Origin: Pseudomonas syringae KCTC 12500
GTDB lineage: Bacteria; Pseudomonadota; Gammaproteobacteria; Pseudomonadales; Pseudomonadaceae
Assembly (NCBI RefSeq): GCF_000507185.2
Contig: NZ_AYTM02000002.1
Location: 1,077,501-1,141,500 of the forward strand
Reading direction: 5' to 3'
DNA length: 64,000 bases
Part shown: positions 1 through 8,109 of the stretch, piece after piece
Numbering within the stretch: position 1 is the stretch's first letter
Layout: each line of letters begins with the position of its first letter
Translations under genes and position numbers: made by a program
The notes under the pieces: model-generated
Told to the model about the DNA's origin: nothing
The model's input: the letters and a program-made list of their open reading frames with translations, nothing else
The model's database searches: none

Positions 1-147
1 CTGTCGCCCTATCGCTACCTGTTTCAGACAGCGCCTGCCCGGCAGAAGATTCGACAGTTTTATGCAAGACACACGGTCATGGTGATCATCGGCACGCTGA
101 GCATCGTCATGGCAGCGCTGTTGCTCTCCTCTAAACTGAGCGCTTGA
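1..147 (+). CDS. C-terminal end of a membrane protein (partial)
   Basis: The frame open from the first base ends at a TGA at 145-147 and gives the last 48 residues of a protein whose start lies outside the window. The tail holds one hydrophobic stretch (VMVIIGTLSIVMAALLL) that would make a final transmembrane helix, preceded by a basic segment with several Arg and Lys, and ends SSKLSA. A strong hairpin at 201-245 follows, consistent with the end of a transcription unit. The family cannot be recognised from this fragment. Confidence 0.6.
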   Translation: MSPYRYLFQTAPARQKIRQFYARHTVMVIIGTLSIVMAALLLSSKLSA

Positions 148-200
148 GCGGTCTTCTGTCGGCAATCCACCAGAAGACCCTGCTGCGAGCGCTTCCATCG

Positions 201-245
201 GCAAGAATCCGCTTACCCCTGCTGGGCAGATAAGCGGATTCTTGC
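201..245 (+). terminator. 15-bp hairpin after the partial membrane gene
   Basis: GCAAGAATCCGCTTA at 201-215 pairs perfectly with TAAGCGGATTCTTGC at 231-245 across a 15-base loop. There is no long T tract, so termination is likely but not certain. It separates the upstream gene from the MHS transporter at 364. Confidence 0.55.
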
Positions 246-363
246 TCATAAAAGTCGCCCGACCGCTCTAGAACAAGCCCTCATGGTCTGGCACAGCTCC
301 TGCTATGTAACACGCAGGGCATCCAATGCCTCCTTCCAAAAATAATGAAAAACAAGGAACACC

Positions 364-1689
364 ATGGAAACTTCCAATCCCGCCTCCCATGGGTCGGCTG
401 CTACTGCCGCTGGCCAGAAAACCACCTCCAGCCGTCTCAAATCGATTTTCAGTGGTTCGGTCGGCAACATGGTCGAGTGGTACGACTGGTATGTCTACGC
501 CGCCTTCTCGCTGTACTTCGCCAAAGCCTTCTTTCCCAAGGGCGACACCACCGCCCAGTTGCTCAACACCGCTACGATCTTTGCCGTCGGCTTTCTGATG
601 CGGCCTATCGGTGGCTGGCTGATGGGGCTTTACGCTGACTACAAAGGGCGCAAGGCTGCGCTGATGGCATCGGTGCTGTTGATGTGCTTCGGCTCGCTGA
701 TTATTGCCCTGACACCAGGCTATGAAAGCATCGGCGTCGGTGCTCCGATCCTGCTGGTGTTCGCCCGCTTGCTGCAGGGCCTGTCTGTCGGCGGTGAATA
801 CGGCACGTCCGCCACCTACCTCAGCGAAATGGCCACCAAGGAACGTCGCGGCTTCTTCTCCAGCTTTCAGTACGTCACTCTGATTTCCGGCCAGCTCATC
901 GCGCTGGGCGTTCTGATCGTCCTGCAACAGACGCTGACCACGGAGCAATTGTATGCCTGGGGCTGGCGTATACCGTTCGTCATCGGTGCACTGTGCGCAA
1001 TCGTCGCGCTGTTTCTGCGTCGCGGCATGGAAGAAACCGAGTCGTTCACGCGCAAGAAGAAGGAAAAGCCCAAGGAAAGCCTGATGCGCACGCTGATGCG
1101 TCATCCCAAGGAACTGATGACCGTCGTGGGTCTGACCATGGGCGGGACGCTGGCTTTCTACACTTACACCACTTACATGCAGAAGTATCTGGTCAACACC
1201 GTCGGCATGAGCATCACCGACTCGACGTCGATATCAGCGGCGACGCTGTTTCTGTTCATGCTGTTGCAGCCGGTGGTCGGTGCGCTGTCCGACAAGATCG
1301 GGCGTCGTCCGATCCTGATTGCGTTCGGCGTGCTGGGAACGCTGTGTACCGTACCGATCCTGACCACGCTGCATACCATTCAGACATGGTGGGGTGCGTT
1401 CTTCCTGATCATGGCGGCACTGATCATTGTCAGCGGCTATACCTCGATCAACGCAGTGGTGAAGGCAGAGCTGTTTCCGACCGAGATCCGCGCGCTGGGC
1501 GTCGGCCTGCCTTACGCCCTGACAGTATCGATCTTCGGCGGCACTGCGGAATACATCGCGCTGTGGTTCAAGAGCATCGGTATGGAGACCGGTTACTACT
1601 GGTACGTCACTGCCTGTATTGCCTGCTCGCTGCTGGTGTATGTGTTCATGAAAGACACGCGCAAGCACTCGCGTATCGAAACTGACTGA
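364..1689 (+). CDS. MFS transporter, metabolite:H+ symporter (KgtP-like)
   Basis: A 441-residue inner-membrane symporter of the MHS branch of the major facilitator superfamily, which imports carboxylates such as alpha-ketoglutarate, citrate or shikimate with protons. It shows the family hallmarks: GNMVEWYDWYVYAAF at the first helix, [12 protein letters not shown] then a GRK-type loop, [20 protein letters not shown], and the mid-protein loop QPVVGALSDKIGRRP. Length is normal for the family (about 430-450). The start ATG at 364 has AAGGA a few bases upstream. It resembles the second MHS transporter of the window (13932-15233), but that one is much closer to E. coli KgtP. The substrate cannot be read from the sequence. 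It appears monocistronic. Confidence 0.9.
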   Translation: METSNPASHGSAATAAGQKTTSSRLKSIFSGSVGNMVEWYDWYVYAAFSLYFAKAFFPKGDTTAQLLNTATIFAVGFLMRPIGGWLMGLYADYKGRKAALMASVLLMCFGSLIIALTPGYESIGVGAPILLVFARLLQGLSVGGEYGTSATYLSEMATKERRGFFSSFQYVTLISGQLIALGVLIVLQQTLTTEQLYAWGWRIPFVIGALCAIVALFLRRGMEETESFTRKKKEKPKESLMRTLMRHPKELMTVVGLTMGGTLAFYTYTTYMQKYLVNTVGMSITDSTSISAATLFLFMLLQPVVGALSDKIGRRPILIAFGVLGTLCTVPILTTLHTIQTWWGAFFLIMAALIIVSGYTSINAVVKAELFPTEIRALGVGLPYALTVSIFGGTAEYIALWFKSIGMETGYYWYVTACIACSLLVYVFMKDTRKHSRIETD

Positions 1690-2281
1690 TCGGATTGCGA
1701 CGATTCTCGTGCCCAGGCTCCGCTCTCATCGTTATATACAAATCTCGTGGGAGCGAGCTTGCTCGCGAAGAGGCCGGTACAGTCTCCAGAAATAGAGCGT
1801 TATGACTGACTCTTCGTGAGCAATGGGGATCGCCGCCCCGTTCACTCCATTTTTCGGGCTTATCGAGACGTGTGTATAACGCTGAGGACTCCGCGCAGGC
1901 AGAAGAGTCATTCAGGCTCACTTACAACGATCAATATCATCGCCCGCATTGATACATCAGCCGCTACAAAACAATCCATTACATGCAGCACCTGCAACAG
2001 AGTGTTACAGGGAGGTGCGTTATTTAGCCAACTTTCAGCAATAACCGCTTGAATAAACTGCGCTTTTAATTTGTCAAGAGCCTTTATTACAAGACTTTTC
2101 AAGAATTGCACCACAATAATGCAACCCCCGCTGAAAGGCCCGAAATCAGAGCATCACAGCCAACTATCATTTTTAGCGATGATCGCTAGCAATCCTATTA
2201 ACTTCTTAATAATCCGCTGGCGCGTAGCATTGCCTCCATACCGGGATGACAACTCACCCGACACGCATTGGAGACATCATC
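1690..2281. other. Intergenic stretch, no gene recognised
   Basis: About 590 bases between the MHS transporter and the repeat protein gene. It holds a REP-type palindrome at 1747-1775 and then AT-richer sequence, particularly 2040-2220, that probably contains the promoter of the downstream gene. The short open frames here have no recognisable protein features or well-placed ribosome sites. Confidence 0.5.
1747..1775. repeat. Pseudomonas REP element
   Basis: The sequence around 1747-1775 contains GTGGGAGCGAGCTTGCTCGC, whose core GCGAGCTTGCTCGC (1753-1766) is a palindrome. This is the widely dispersed extragenic palindrome of Pseudomonas genomes. It lies 58 bases after the transporter stop codon, where it may also fold in the mRNA 3' end. 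Confidence 0.75.
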
Positions 2282-2599
2282 ATGAAAACCAACACACTGA
2301 TCTTTGGCCTGGCTATCTCTGTTCTGGCTTCGAGCGCATTTGCACTTCCAGCCACCAACGTTCAGAGCGACCTGTCCAGCACCACCCTCGTTGCTGAAGG
2401 CGGCACCAAACACACTAACGTCGGCTCGATCCGTGTATCTGCGGACGGCGCAGATCATGTCGGCGCCAACCGTCTCGCCGCTGATGGCGCAGACCGCGTC
2501 GGTGCCAACCGTCAGGCTGCCGATGGTGCAGACCACGTCGGTGCCAATCGTCTTGCTGCAGACGGTGCAGATCGCGTAGGCGCCAATCGTCTGGGCTGA
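2282..2599 (+). CDS. Small secreted protein with 13-residue tandem repeats
   Basis: A 105-residue protein with a clear Sec signal peptide (MKTNTLIFGLAISVLASSAFA) and a mature part dominated by four tandem 13-residue units of consensus AADGADRVGANRL, residues 53-104. The repeats differ almost only by R/H at position 7 and the last residue. The preceding segment (VAEGGTKHTNVGSIRV) looks like a degenerate earlier unit. An upstream in-frame ATG at 2246 exists, but the start at 2282 gives the signal peptide directly. A terminator follows at 2620. Similar small pseudomonad proteins are sometimes annotated as phage infection protein; I cannot confirm a function. It is probably periplasmic or extracellular. 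Confidence 0.75.
   Translation: MKTNTLIFGLAISVLASSAFALPATNVQSDLSSTTLVAEGGTKHTNVGSIRVSADGADHVGANRLAADGADRVGANRQAADGADHVGANRLAADGADRVGANRLG
2438..2593 (+). repeat. Four in-frame 39-bp tandem repeats
   Basis: Four consecutive 39-base units encode the 13-residue repeats of the secreted protein. They begin at the Ser codon of SADGADHV and end one codon before the final Gly-stop. Units 2 and 4 encode nearly the same peptide while using some different codons (for example GCCGCTGAT versus GCTGCAGAC). The repeat is therefore conserved at the protein level rather than being a very recent DNA expansion. Confidence 0.85.
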
Positions 2600-2619
2600 T
2601 CGCTCACGCAACACCCCCA

Positions 2620-2643
2620 AAGCCCGGCTGATGTCGGGCTTCT
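2620..2643 (+). terminator. Terminator of the repeat-protein gene
   Basis: AAGCCCG (2620-2626) pairs with CGGGCTT (2635-2641) across an 8-base loop and is followed by CTTC, 20 bases after the stop codon. Confidence 0.7.
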
Positions 2644-2744
2644 TCATGTCTGGCTCAGAATGAAACACGCACGCCCCTCTGGCATCCTCTGCAAATGCGC
2701 AGCACTATGCTGACATCCACTATTGAGCCCATCAGGAACCGAGC

Positions 2745-3368
2745 ATGTCAGACGCTATTCACTCCTACGAGCCATCCAAGGGTCACGGCCTGCCGCACGA
2801 CCCGTTCAACGCGATTGTAGGCCCACGCCCGATTGGCTGGATTTCGTCGCAGGATGCCAACGGCAAACTCAACCTGGCACCTTACAGCTTCTTCAACGCG
2901 TTCAACTACGTGCCGCCGATCATCGGCTTCTGCAGCGTGGGTCGCAAAGACAGCCTCAATAATATCGAGCAAACCGGCGAGTTCGTCTGGAACCTGGCGA
3001 CCCGCTCGCTGGCCGAAGCCATGAACCAGAGCTGCGCGCCGGTGGCGCCGGACGTCAGCGAATTCGAACTGGCAAACCTGACCCCACTGGCCTCGCAGAT
3101 CGTCTCGGTGCCGCGTGTACTCGAAACACCGGTGTCGTTCGAGTGCAAGGTCACACAGATCATTCAGTTGCAGCGTGCCGACAAGGAGTTGGTGCCCAGC
3201 TGGTTGATTCTCGGCGAAGTGGTGGCGGTGCATATCGACAAGTCGCTGCTCAAGGACGGCGTTTACGACACTGCCGCCGCCGAGCCGATTCTGCGCGGCG
3301 GCGGCCCGGCGGATTACTTCCAGCTCGGCCCGAAAGCGCTGTTCAAGATGTTCCGCCCAGGCGCCTGA
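2745..3368 (+). CDS. Flavin reductase-like FMN-binding protein
   Basis: A 207-residue cytoplasmic protein of the flavin-reductase / FMN-binding split-barrel family. Members bind FMN, and some reduce flavins with NAD(P)H. Typical features are the N-terminal GPRPIGWISSQDANGKLNLA stretch, APYSFFNAFNYVPPI, and a downstream VGRKDSLNNIEQTGEFVWNL region that lines the flavin site in this family. The C-terminus contains ADYFQLGPKALFKM. Length is normal. The ATG at 2745 is preceded by AGGAACC. The family is broad, so the reaction cannot be stated; a standalone flavoprotein is most likely. It converges with the small gene at 3369-3608, whose stop codon is adjacent. Confidence 0.85.
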   Translation: MSDAIHSYEPSKGHGLPHDPFNAIVGPRPIGWISSQDANGKLNLAPYSFFNAFNYVPPIIGFCSVGRKDSLNNIEQTGEFVWNLATRSLAEAMNQSCAPVAPDVSEFELANLTPLASQIVSVPRVLETPVSFECKVTQIIQLQRADKELVPSWLILGEVVAVHIDKSLLKDGVYDTAAAEPILRGGGPADYFQLGPKALFKMFRPGA

Positions 3369-3608
3369 TCAGGCGTCAGCCCACACCGGTTCGCCCTCTG
3401 CATCGATATCGACCAGCCGCTGCAGCTCTTGCACAGCGGCCAGGTCGGCATCATCGGCGGTCTTGAATTTCTGGTCCGGCAGCAGCGCATGGAAGCGCGG
3501 TGCGCCCCCGGCGCCCAGCGCCTTTACGGCAATCGCCGCGTTATACCCCTGCTCGGACGGCATGACTGCCGAGACCACTTCAAACCCGTTGTATTCCTTG
3601 CGTGCCAT
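3369..3608 (-). CDS. Conserved small hypothetical protein
   Basis: A 79-residue soluble protein beginning MARKEYNGFEVVSAVM and ending EGEPVWADA. ATG at 3606-3608 is preferred over a TTG six codons upstream because CAGGGTTGAGAG lies immediately before it. The acidic C-terminal half (KTADDADLAAVQELQRLVDIDAE) is probably helical. Codon use matches the neighbouring genes. The stop codon abuts the flavin-reductase stop, so the two genes converge. I do not recognise a named function. Confidence 0.7.
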   Translation of the reverse strand: MARKEYNGFEVVSAVMPSEQGYNAAIAVKALGAGGAPRFHALLPDQKFKTADDADLAAVQELQRLVDIDAEGEPVWADA

Positions 3609-3772
3609 GTCTCTCAACCCTGCCAATACGTCAAAGCGCGAATTCTAGCGCGTCTTTCGGCTCGTCCGACACGCGGCATGCAGCGATAAAGCCGCCGACG
3701 CAAAACCCAACCTTGTCCTACACTCTAATCAGTCCTTTCAAACTGCTCTGTAGCCGAGGTAAGGAGTGCGTC

Positions 3773-3943
3773 ATGAAAGCAATAACAAGAAAGTGCATGG
3801 TTGTCGCAGGAGCTCTGGCGGTATTGGATGTCTACAGCGCCGGTGCCTATCGTAACGAACTGGCGCGCCAGGCCCCCTATGTTTCCAGCTGTACGTTTGG
3901 CCATTGCGTGCCAACCGATGCAACCTTCAGCGCCTTGCGATGA
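3773..3943 (+). CDS. Small exported protein, hypothetical
   Basis: A 56-residue peptide starting MKAITRKCMVVAGALAVLDV with a basic N-terminus and hydrophobic core, consistent with a signal peptide ending near YSAGA. The mature part is about 30 residues with two cysteines (SSCTFGHCVP) that could form a disulfide in the periplasm. AAGGAG at 3761-3766 is an excellent ribosome site 6 bases before the ATG, which supports translation despite the short length. No known family recognised. Confidence 0.6.
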   Translation: MKAITRKCMVVAGALAVLDVYSAGAYRNELARQAPYVSSCTFGHCVPTDATFSALR

Positions 3944-4070
3944 GACTCGCGCCGCGTGAATTGCATTGCCATTGCACAAAGGCAGCTATCGATTAGCAAG
4001 CTATCGGATTAGACTGGCCAGACTCTCCCGCCACACTTGCGGCGGGTCAACACTGCCATCAGGTTTTGCC

Positions 4071-5567
4071 TTGACCAGTCTTAATCAAACGCCTCCGGCC
4101 ATCCGCAGCATCCTGTTTGCGTTGATGATGGCAGTCCTGCTCAGCGCGCTGGACCAAACCATCGTCGCGGTGTCGATGCCCGCCATTTCCGCGCAATTCA
4201 GGGATATCGATCTCCTGGCCTGGGTCATATCCGCCTACATGGTGTCGCTGACCGTGGCCGTGCCGATCTACGGCAAGCTCGGCGATCTTTACGGGCGACG
4301 TAAACTGATGCTGTTCGGGCTGGGGATTTTTACCCTGGCTTCGCTGTTCTGTGGCCTGGCGCAGAGCATGGAACAACTGGTGCTGGCGCGCGTCCTTCAA
4401 GGTATCGGCGCTGGCGGGATGGTTTCGGTCAGCCAAGCGATCATCGCCGACATCGTTCCACCTCGCGAGCGCGGCCGTTATCAGGGTTACTTCAGCAGCA
4501 TGTACGCCGTGGCCAGCGTCGCCGGGCCGGTACTCGGTGGCCTGATGACCGAATACCTGTCCTGGCGCTGGGTGTTCCTGATCAATCTGCCTCTGGGAGC
4601 AGCCGCGCTGATCGTCGCGTATCGGACCCTCGTCGGCCTGCCAGTCCCGCAACGCAAGCCGATTATCGATTACCTGGGTACCGTGCTAATGATCATCGGC
4701 CTGACAGCGCTGCTGCTGGGGATTACCGAAATTGGCCAGGGGCATGGTCTGGGCGACACCGAGGTTCAGTTGTTACTGGGCACGGCCCTGCTGACACTGG
4801 CCATTTTCGTCTGGTATGAACGTCGCACAGCCGAACCCTTGCTGCCCATGCATCTGTTCACCAACAAGAGTGCCGTGCTGTGCTGGTGCACCGTGTTCTT
4901 CACCAGTTTTCAGGCCATTTCCCTGATTGTTCTGATGCCGCTGCGTTATCAGACCGTTACCGGGGGCGGCGCAGACAGCGCCGCCCTGCACTTGCTTCCA
5001 CTGGCTATCGGCATGCCGATGGGTGCCTATTTCGCCGGGCGACGCACCGCGCATACCGGGCGTTACAAGCCACTGATCCTGACCGGTGCGCTGTTGATGC
5101 CGGTTGCGATTCTGGGCATGGCCTTCACGCCGCCGCAATCGCTGATAGTGATGAGTCTGTTCATGATCCTCACCGGTGTTGCGACCGGTATGCAGTTCCC
5201 CACCTCATTGGTCGGCACCCAGAATTCGGTTCAGCTCCGGGATATGGGCGTGGCCACCAGTACGACCAATCTGTTCCGCTCACTGGGTGGTGCAGTGGGC
5301 GTGGCACTGATGTCGGCGCTGCTGTTGGCCATGTTGCAACACACCGGAGTCGGCCAACTCGGCGCAGGAGCACTGGGTGGCGAAGGCGGCTCCGGCAATG
5401 TCCTGCTCGACAGCCTTAACGCGGCAACCGGCCCGGCGCTGGAAACTCTGCGCGCCGAACTGGCAGTGACCTTCAGAAATCTGCTGATCACCAGTGCAGC
5501 CATTTCGTTGCTCGGTCTTGCGGCAGCCGCGGTGATGCCCAATACGTTGTTGCGAGGACGGGACTGA
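4071..5567 (+). CDS. DHA2-family multidrug efflux MFS transporter
   Basis: A 498-residue drug:H+ antiporter of the 14-helix DHA2 branch (EmrB/QacA-like), exporting toxic compounds across the inner membrane. Family motifs seen: LDQTIVAVSMPAISAQF in helix 1 (motif D1), YGKLGDLYGRRKLMLFG (motif A), VLQGIGAGGMVSVSQAIIAD (motif B), and YAVASVAGPVLGGLMTEYLS (motif C, antiporter). The start is taken as TTG at 4071 (MTSLNQTPPAIRS...), because the longer version from a TTG at 3966 adds an unusual basic leader without a hydrophobic segment. No MFP partner (EmrA type) lies nearby, so it may act alone. It converges with the DUF3396 gene; the stops are 14 bases apart. Confidence 0.88.
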   Translation: MTSLNQTPPAIRSILFALMMAVLLSALDQTIVAVSMPAISAQFRDIDLLAWVISAYMVSLTVAVPIYGKLGDLYGRRKLMLFGLGIFTLASLFCGLAQSMEQLVLARVLQGIGAGGMVSVSQAIIADIVPPRERGRYQGYFSSMYAVASVAGPVLGGLMTEYLSWRWVFLINLPLGAAALIVAYRTLVGLPVPQRKPIIDYLGTVLMIIGLTALLLGITEIGQGHGLGDTEVQLLLGTALLTLAIFVWYERRTAEPLLPMHLFTNKSAVLCWCTVFFTSFQAISLIVLMPLRYQTVTGGGADSAALHLLPLAIGMPMGAYFAGRRTAHTGRYKPLILTGALLMPVAILGMAFTPPQSLIVMSLFMILTGVATGMQFPTSLVGTQNSVQLRDMGVATSTTNLFRSLGGAVGVALMSALLLAMLQHTGVGQLGAGALGGEGGSGNVLLDSLNAATGPALETLRAELAVTFRNLLITSAAISLLGLAAAAVMPNTLLRGRD

Positions 5568-5581
5568 TCGGCCTTTCAGTT

Positions 5582-6715
5582 TCAGGAATGCATCCCGGCC
5601 CAAAACCATTGCGTTTTCTTGCTCTTTATATGGGCAAACGCAGGCATGAGTTCACCTTCGTCGAAGTGTCGACGTGAGCCTGACTGTGCGCTGCTGAACC
5701 AGTTGCCGGAGCGAGGGCAGGCTTGCCCGGCATTGACCGGCGGCAGCGGCTTTTCGTCGAATCGCGCATACCACTGCGCGGTGGTTTCATCGGTAAAGCC
5801 AATCCCTGGAACCAGGTAGGGATGAAGATTTCCGGTGTCCTGCAGGCGAATCGGCTTGATCATCCTGTTGACCGTCACATAAGACTGCGGCGGCGGCAGC
5901 CCTCTCCCGCCCAGTTCGGGCACCTCACCGGCGCGGATGATCAAGCCATTGCGATAGGTGTGGAACACGATCTCGCTGTGAGCGCTCATCTCGCCGCGCA
6001 TTTTGTCGCTGCCTCCCAGTTGCCTGACGAACGCATCGCCAAGCACGGTGTACCAACTGACGCCCTTTATGCGGTCCAGCAGACGCAGGCTTTCAATGTG
6101 CGGGCCGGGATCGACCATCAGCCCGCTAAAATCCTGAGCAAGCCGAAATTCCCGGGGCAAATACTGATGGCCGTCGCACGGCAAAACGCAGGCAAGACCA
6201 CCAAAGCCGTGCTCGGCCTGCAGTTCGCTGCTGAGGTACCTGATCCACTCCTCGTACTGTTTCAAGCCGTCGGGCTCGGTCAGATATGACCAGGGCAGAA
6301 CCATTTTCAGGCATGATCGATCGTTGTCGGCCTGGCCCTCTGAAGTGTTCATCACGAACAGGCTGTAGGTGGCGACTTCAGCCTGAGTGGCGCTGGCGAT
6401 AGACCAGATGAACTGCTCGTCTGGCGGGCTCTCGACAATCTGGCGCCGGGTCGAAGCGAACCCGGAGCCGCTCAGGCGACGCATGCGTTTGAAGAGTTGC
6501 CATTTGAGTCTGGTTTTGAACGCTTCGTAAAAGCGCAAAAAGCAGGCTTCGACGCGACGCTTCATCTCCACAGTATGTCCATTGCGAAAATACAGTGTGG
6601 TGATCAACCCCAATCGTATGACCGGTGTGCCCAATACTGAATCCATGGCCACACGTTCAGATTGTTGCGTGATCCTGGCCAATAACCCCACAGCGTCAGT
6701 TGCAGTGTCCGACAT
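5582..6715 (-). CDS. DUF3396 type VI immunity-like protein
   Basis: A 377-residue protein of the DUF3396 family, often annotated type VI immunity family protein. Such genes usually accompany effectors in polymorphic toxin or T6SS loci. Family signatures include VRLGLITTLYFRNGHT-like N-terminal sequence (here VIRLGLITTLYFRNGHTVEM), SWYTVLGDAFVRQLGG in the middle, and the C-terminal CPRSGNWFSSAQSGSRRHF followed by GELMP. Start choice: ATG at 6713-6715 has GGAGGGCAGGGC directly upstream, whereas the ATG five codons earlier has no such site. No cognate effector is recognisable beside it. A short same-strand frame overlaps its start (6696-6899). The protein may be an orphan immunity determinant. 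Confidence 0.82.
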   Translation of the reverse strand: MSDTATDAVGLLARITQQSERVAMDSVLGTPVIRLGLITTLYFRNGHTVEMKRRVEACFLRFYEAFKTRLKWQLFKRMRRLSGSGFASTRRQIVESPPDEQFIWSIASATQAEVATYSLFVMNTSEGQADNDRSCLKMVLPWSYLTEPDGLKQYEEWIRYLSSELQAEHGFGGLACVLPCDGHQYLPREFRLAQDFSGLMVDPGPHIESLRLLDRIKGVSWYTVLGDAFVRQLGGSDKMRGEMSAHSEIVFHTYRNGLIIRAGEVPELGGRGLPPPQSYVTVNRMIKPIRLQDTGNLHPYLVPGIGFTDETTAQWYARFDEKPLPPVNAGQACPRSGNWFSSAQSGSRRHFDEGELMPAFAHIKSKKTQWFWAGMHS

Positions 6716-6899
6716 GCCCTGCCCTCCCATCAGTCGCCGGGGTCAGGTTTTTGCGCGTACCTGCATGCCCTTCGCAGGTATCGGTCACGCCAGAGATGTC
6801 CCCGCTCATTGGGTAGACATGGCCCTGCCTGCCCGAGTAGACATCAGCGTAACTGGTGATGATTTCAGGGCACATAGGCGCAAGATTCGGCAAAAACAT
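6696..6899 (-). CDS. Possible small ORF ahead of the DUF3396 gene
   Basis: A 67-codon frame, starting MFLPNLAPMCPEIITSYADV, with a very strong Shine-Dalgarno (AGAGGAAGG 5 bases before ATG). It overlaps the DUF3396 start by 20 bases in another frame, an arrangement typical of translational coupling. The composition is not clearly protein-like (many G, H, C) and I recognise no domain. It may be a leader peptide, a decayed effector remnant or a chance frame. Confidence 0.25.
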   Translation of the reverse strand: MFLPNLAPMCPEIITSYADVYSGRQGHVYPMSGDISGVTDTCEGHAGTRKNLTPATDGRAGHVGHCN

Positions 6900-7194
6900 G
6901 CAACCTTCCTCTCTTCTGATCTTTCAGGAGGCGAAGAGTGAAGGGAGTTTTCCTGCGGAGCAATACTCGGAATTTACTTTGGGAAATCAGCTACATGTAT
7001 CAGGAAATGTCCTACTTGCTTCCTACAATATCTTGTCAGATCAACGCTCGCTGATGCTTGCACGGCGAGCGCAATCGGTAAATACAGGTAAACGATCGGT
7101 AAACACACTATATAAGAGGCACGGATTGGAGTTAGGCTCTGCACAGCATCGCTGGCAGGCGGAACCGGCGGGTGCCGCCGCCGGTCATGTTCAG
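6900..7194. other. Intergenic region between the DUF3396 and pmeR genes
   Basis: About 300 bases with an AT-rich central part (7010-7130) that could hold the promoter of the leftward DUF3396 unit, since TATA-like sequence (CACTATATAAGAG) occurs near 7105-7120. A GC hairpin at 7164-7185 (ACCGGCGG / CCGCCGGT) sits just after the pmeR stop and could end that transcript, but it lacks a T tract. Confidence 0.4.
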
Positions 7195-7854
7195 TCAGGC
7201 GCCAACTGTCGAGCGGTTGCTGTCGATCAGCAACGTCGGGCTGAAACGCAGCATGTCCAGGCACACGTCGACCAGTTGCTCGGCCTCTGCGGGCAGCGAG
7301 AAGCTGTCCGGAACCAGCAGCCATTGGTAAATGATGCCGTTGACGTAGGCAAACAGCGCCACGGCAGCCCGGGCGGTGTCCAGCCCTTTGGGTAATTGCC
7401 CCTGGCGTACGGCGTTGTTCAGCCCCAGGGTGATACGGTCGTGGCACTGTATGGCGTTGTCCTGACGCTGACGACGGAAATCACACATCTCGTCGGTAAA
7501 CTCGCACTTGTGAAAGAGGATTTCATTGATGCGACGGGTTTTCGGGTCCAGTGCGAGTTCATGAAACAGGTGAATCAACAGATTTCTCATGCAGCCCAGC
7601 GGGTCTTCCTCGTCCTCGCTCTGGCTGGCCTCGGCCATTTCGTCAAGAGGCTCCTGAAGGCTGTCGAGCATGGCCTGCACCAGATCGGCCTTATTGTTGA
7701 AGTGCCAATAGATGGCGCCTCGCGTCACACCGGCAAGGGTGGCAATGTCGGCCAGCGTAGTGCGGGCGACGCCTCGCTCATAAAAAGCCTGCTCGGCAGC
7801 CTCCAGAATCTGGCTGCGAGTGATCTGAGCTTCCTCTTTGGTGCGACGAACCAT
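7195..7854 (-). CDS. pmeR: TetR-family repressor of MexAB-OprM (PmeR/TtgR type)
   Basis: A 219-residue TetR-family repressor. Residues 1-60 hold the helix-turn-helix ([23 protein letters not shown]) and the remainder is the AcrR/TtgR ligand-binding domain (residues about 85-200; [27 protein letters not shown] region). It is transcribed divergently from mexA, and a TtgR-like operator overlaps the mexA promoter in the gap. In P. putida TtgR, and in P. syringae PmeR, such a protein represses the adjacent RND pump operon and its own gene, and is released by flavonoids and antimicrobials. Length (about 210-220) and context both fit. The assignment to PmeR specifically is by context and family resemblance. 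Confidence 0.9.
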   Translation of the reverse strand: MVRRTKEEAQITRSQILEAAEQAFYERGVARTTLADIATLAGVTRGAIYWHFNNKADLVQAMLDSLQEPLDEMAEASQSEDEEDPLGCMRNLLIHLFHELALDPKTRRINEILFHKCEFTDEMCDFRRQRQDNAIQCHDRITLGLNNAVRQGQLPKGLDTARAAVALFAYVNGIIYQWLLVPDSFSLPAEAEQLVDVCLDMLRFSPTLLIDSNRSTVGA

Positions 7855-7993
7855 GGCAATAAGACCTCAAAAAATTCACCTCGGGCATGCGTCTTGCGTC
7901 ATGCCTCGAGATATGACCGGGCGGCATTTGTCTCGCCTTGTCCCGAATTGGCTCCCGGCTCCCTGAATACTGGCCGAATGCGCACGGCAGGTG

Positions 7994-8023
7994 TTTACAA
8001 ACAACCGCGAATGTAAGTATATT
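7994..8023 (+). promoter_or_regulatory. mexA promoter overlapping a TtgR/PmeR-type operator
   Basis: TTTACA (7994-7999) and TATATT (8018-8023) form a sigma70-like promoter with 18-base spacing. The region contains the inverted half-sites TTACA (7995-7999) and TGTAA (8012-8016) separated by 12 bases. The block ACAAACAACC..GAATGTAAGTAT closely resembles the published TtgR operator of P. putida as I recall it. A repressor here would block the -35 and -10 together. The divergent pmeR promoter probably overlaps it. Confidence 0.75.
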
Positions 8024-8109
8024 CCTTAGCATGCTACTTATCTAGCCGAAATATTTTTTAACACTTCAACGTACTGTTGAGAAAACAGGCTCCTGCCCCG
8101 AGGATCTTC

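Noticed and set aside
1816..2397. Short open frames in the gap before the repeat protein gene
   Set aside because: They lack plausible ribosome sites and protein-like composition; the last one runs into the repeat-protein gene in another frame.
2438..2593. CRISPR-like array
   Set aside because: The 39-bp units are directly adjacent with no spacers and code in frame for a peptide repeat.
2620..2643. Possible attenuator or riboswitch
   Set aside because: The hairpin follows a stop codon and has ordinary terminator structure, with no leader-like alternative pairing seen.
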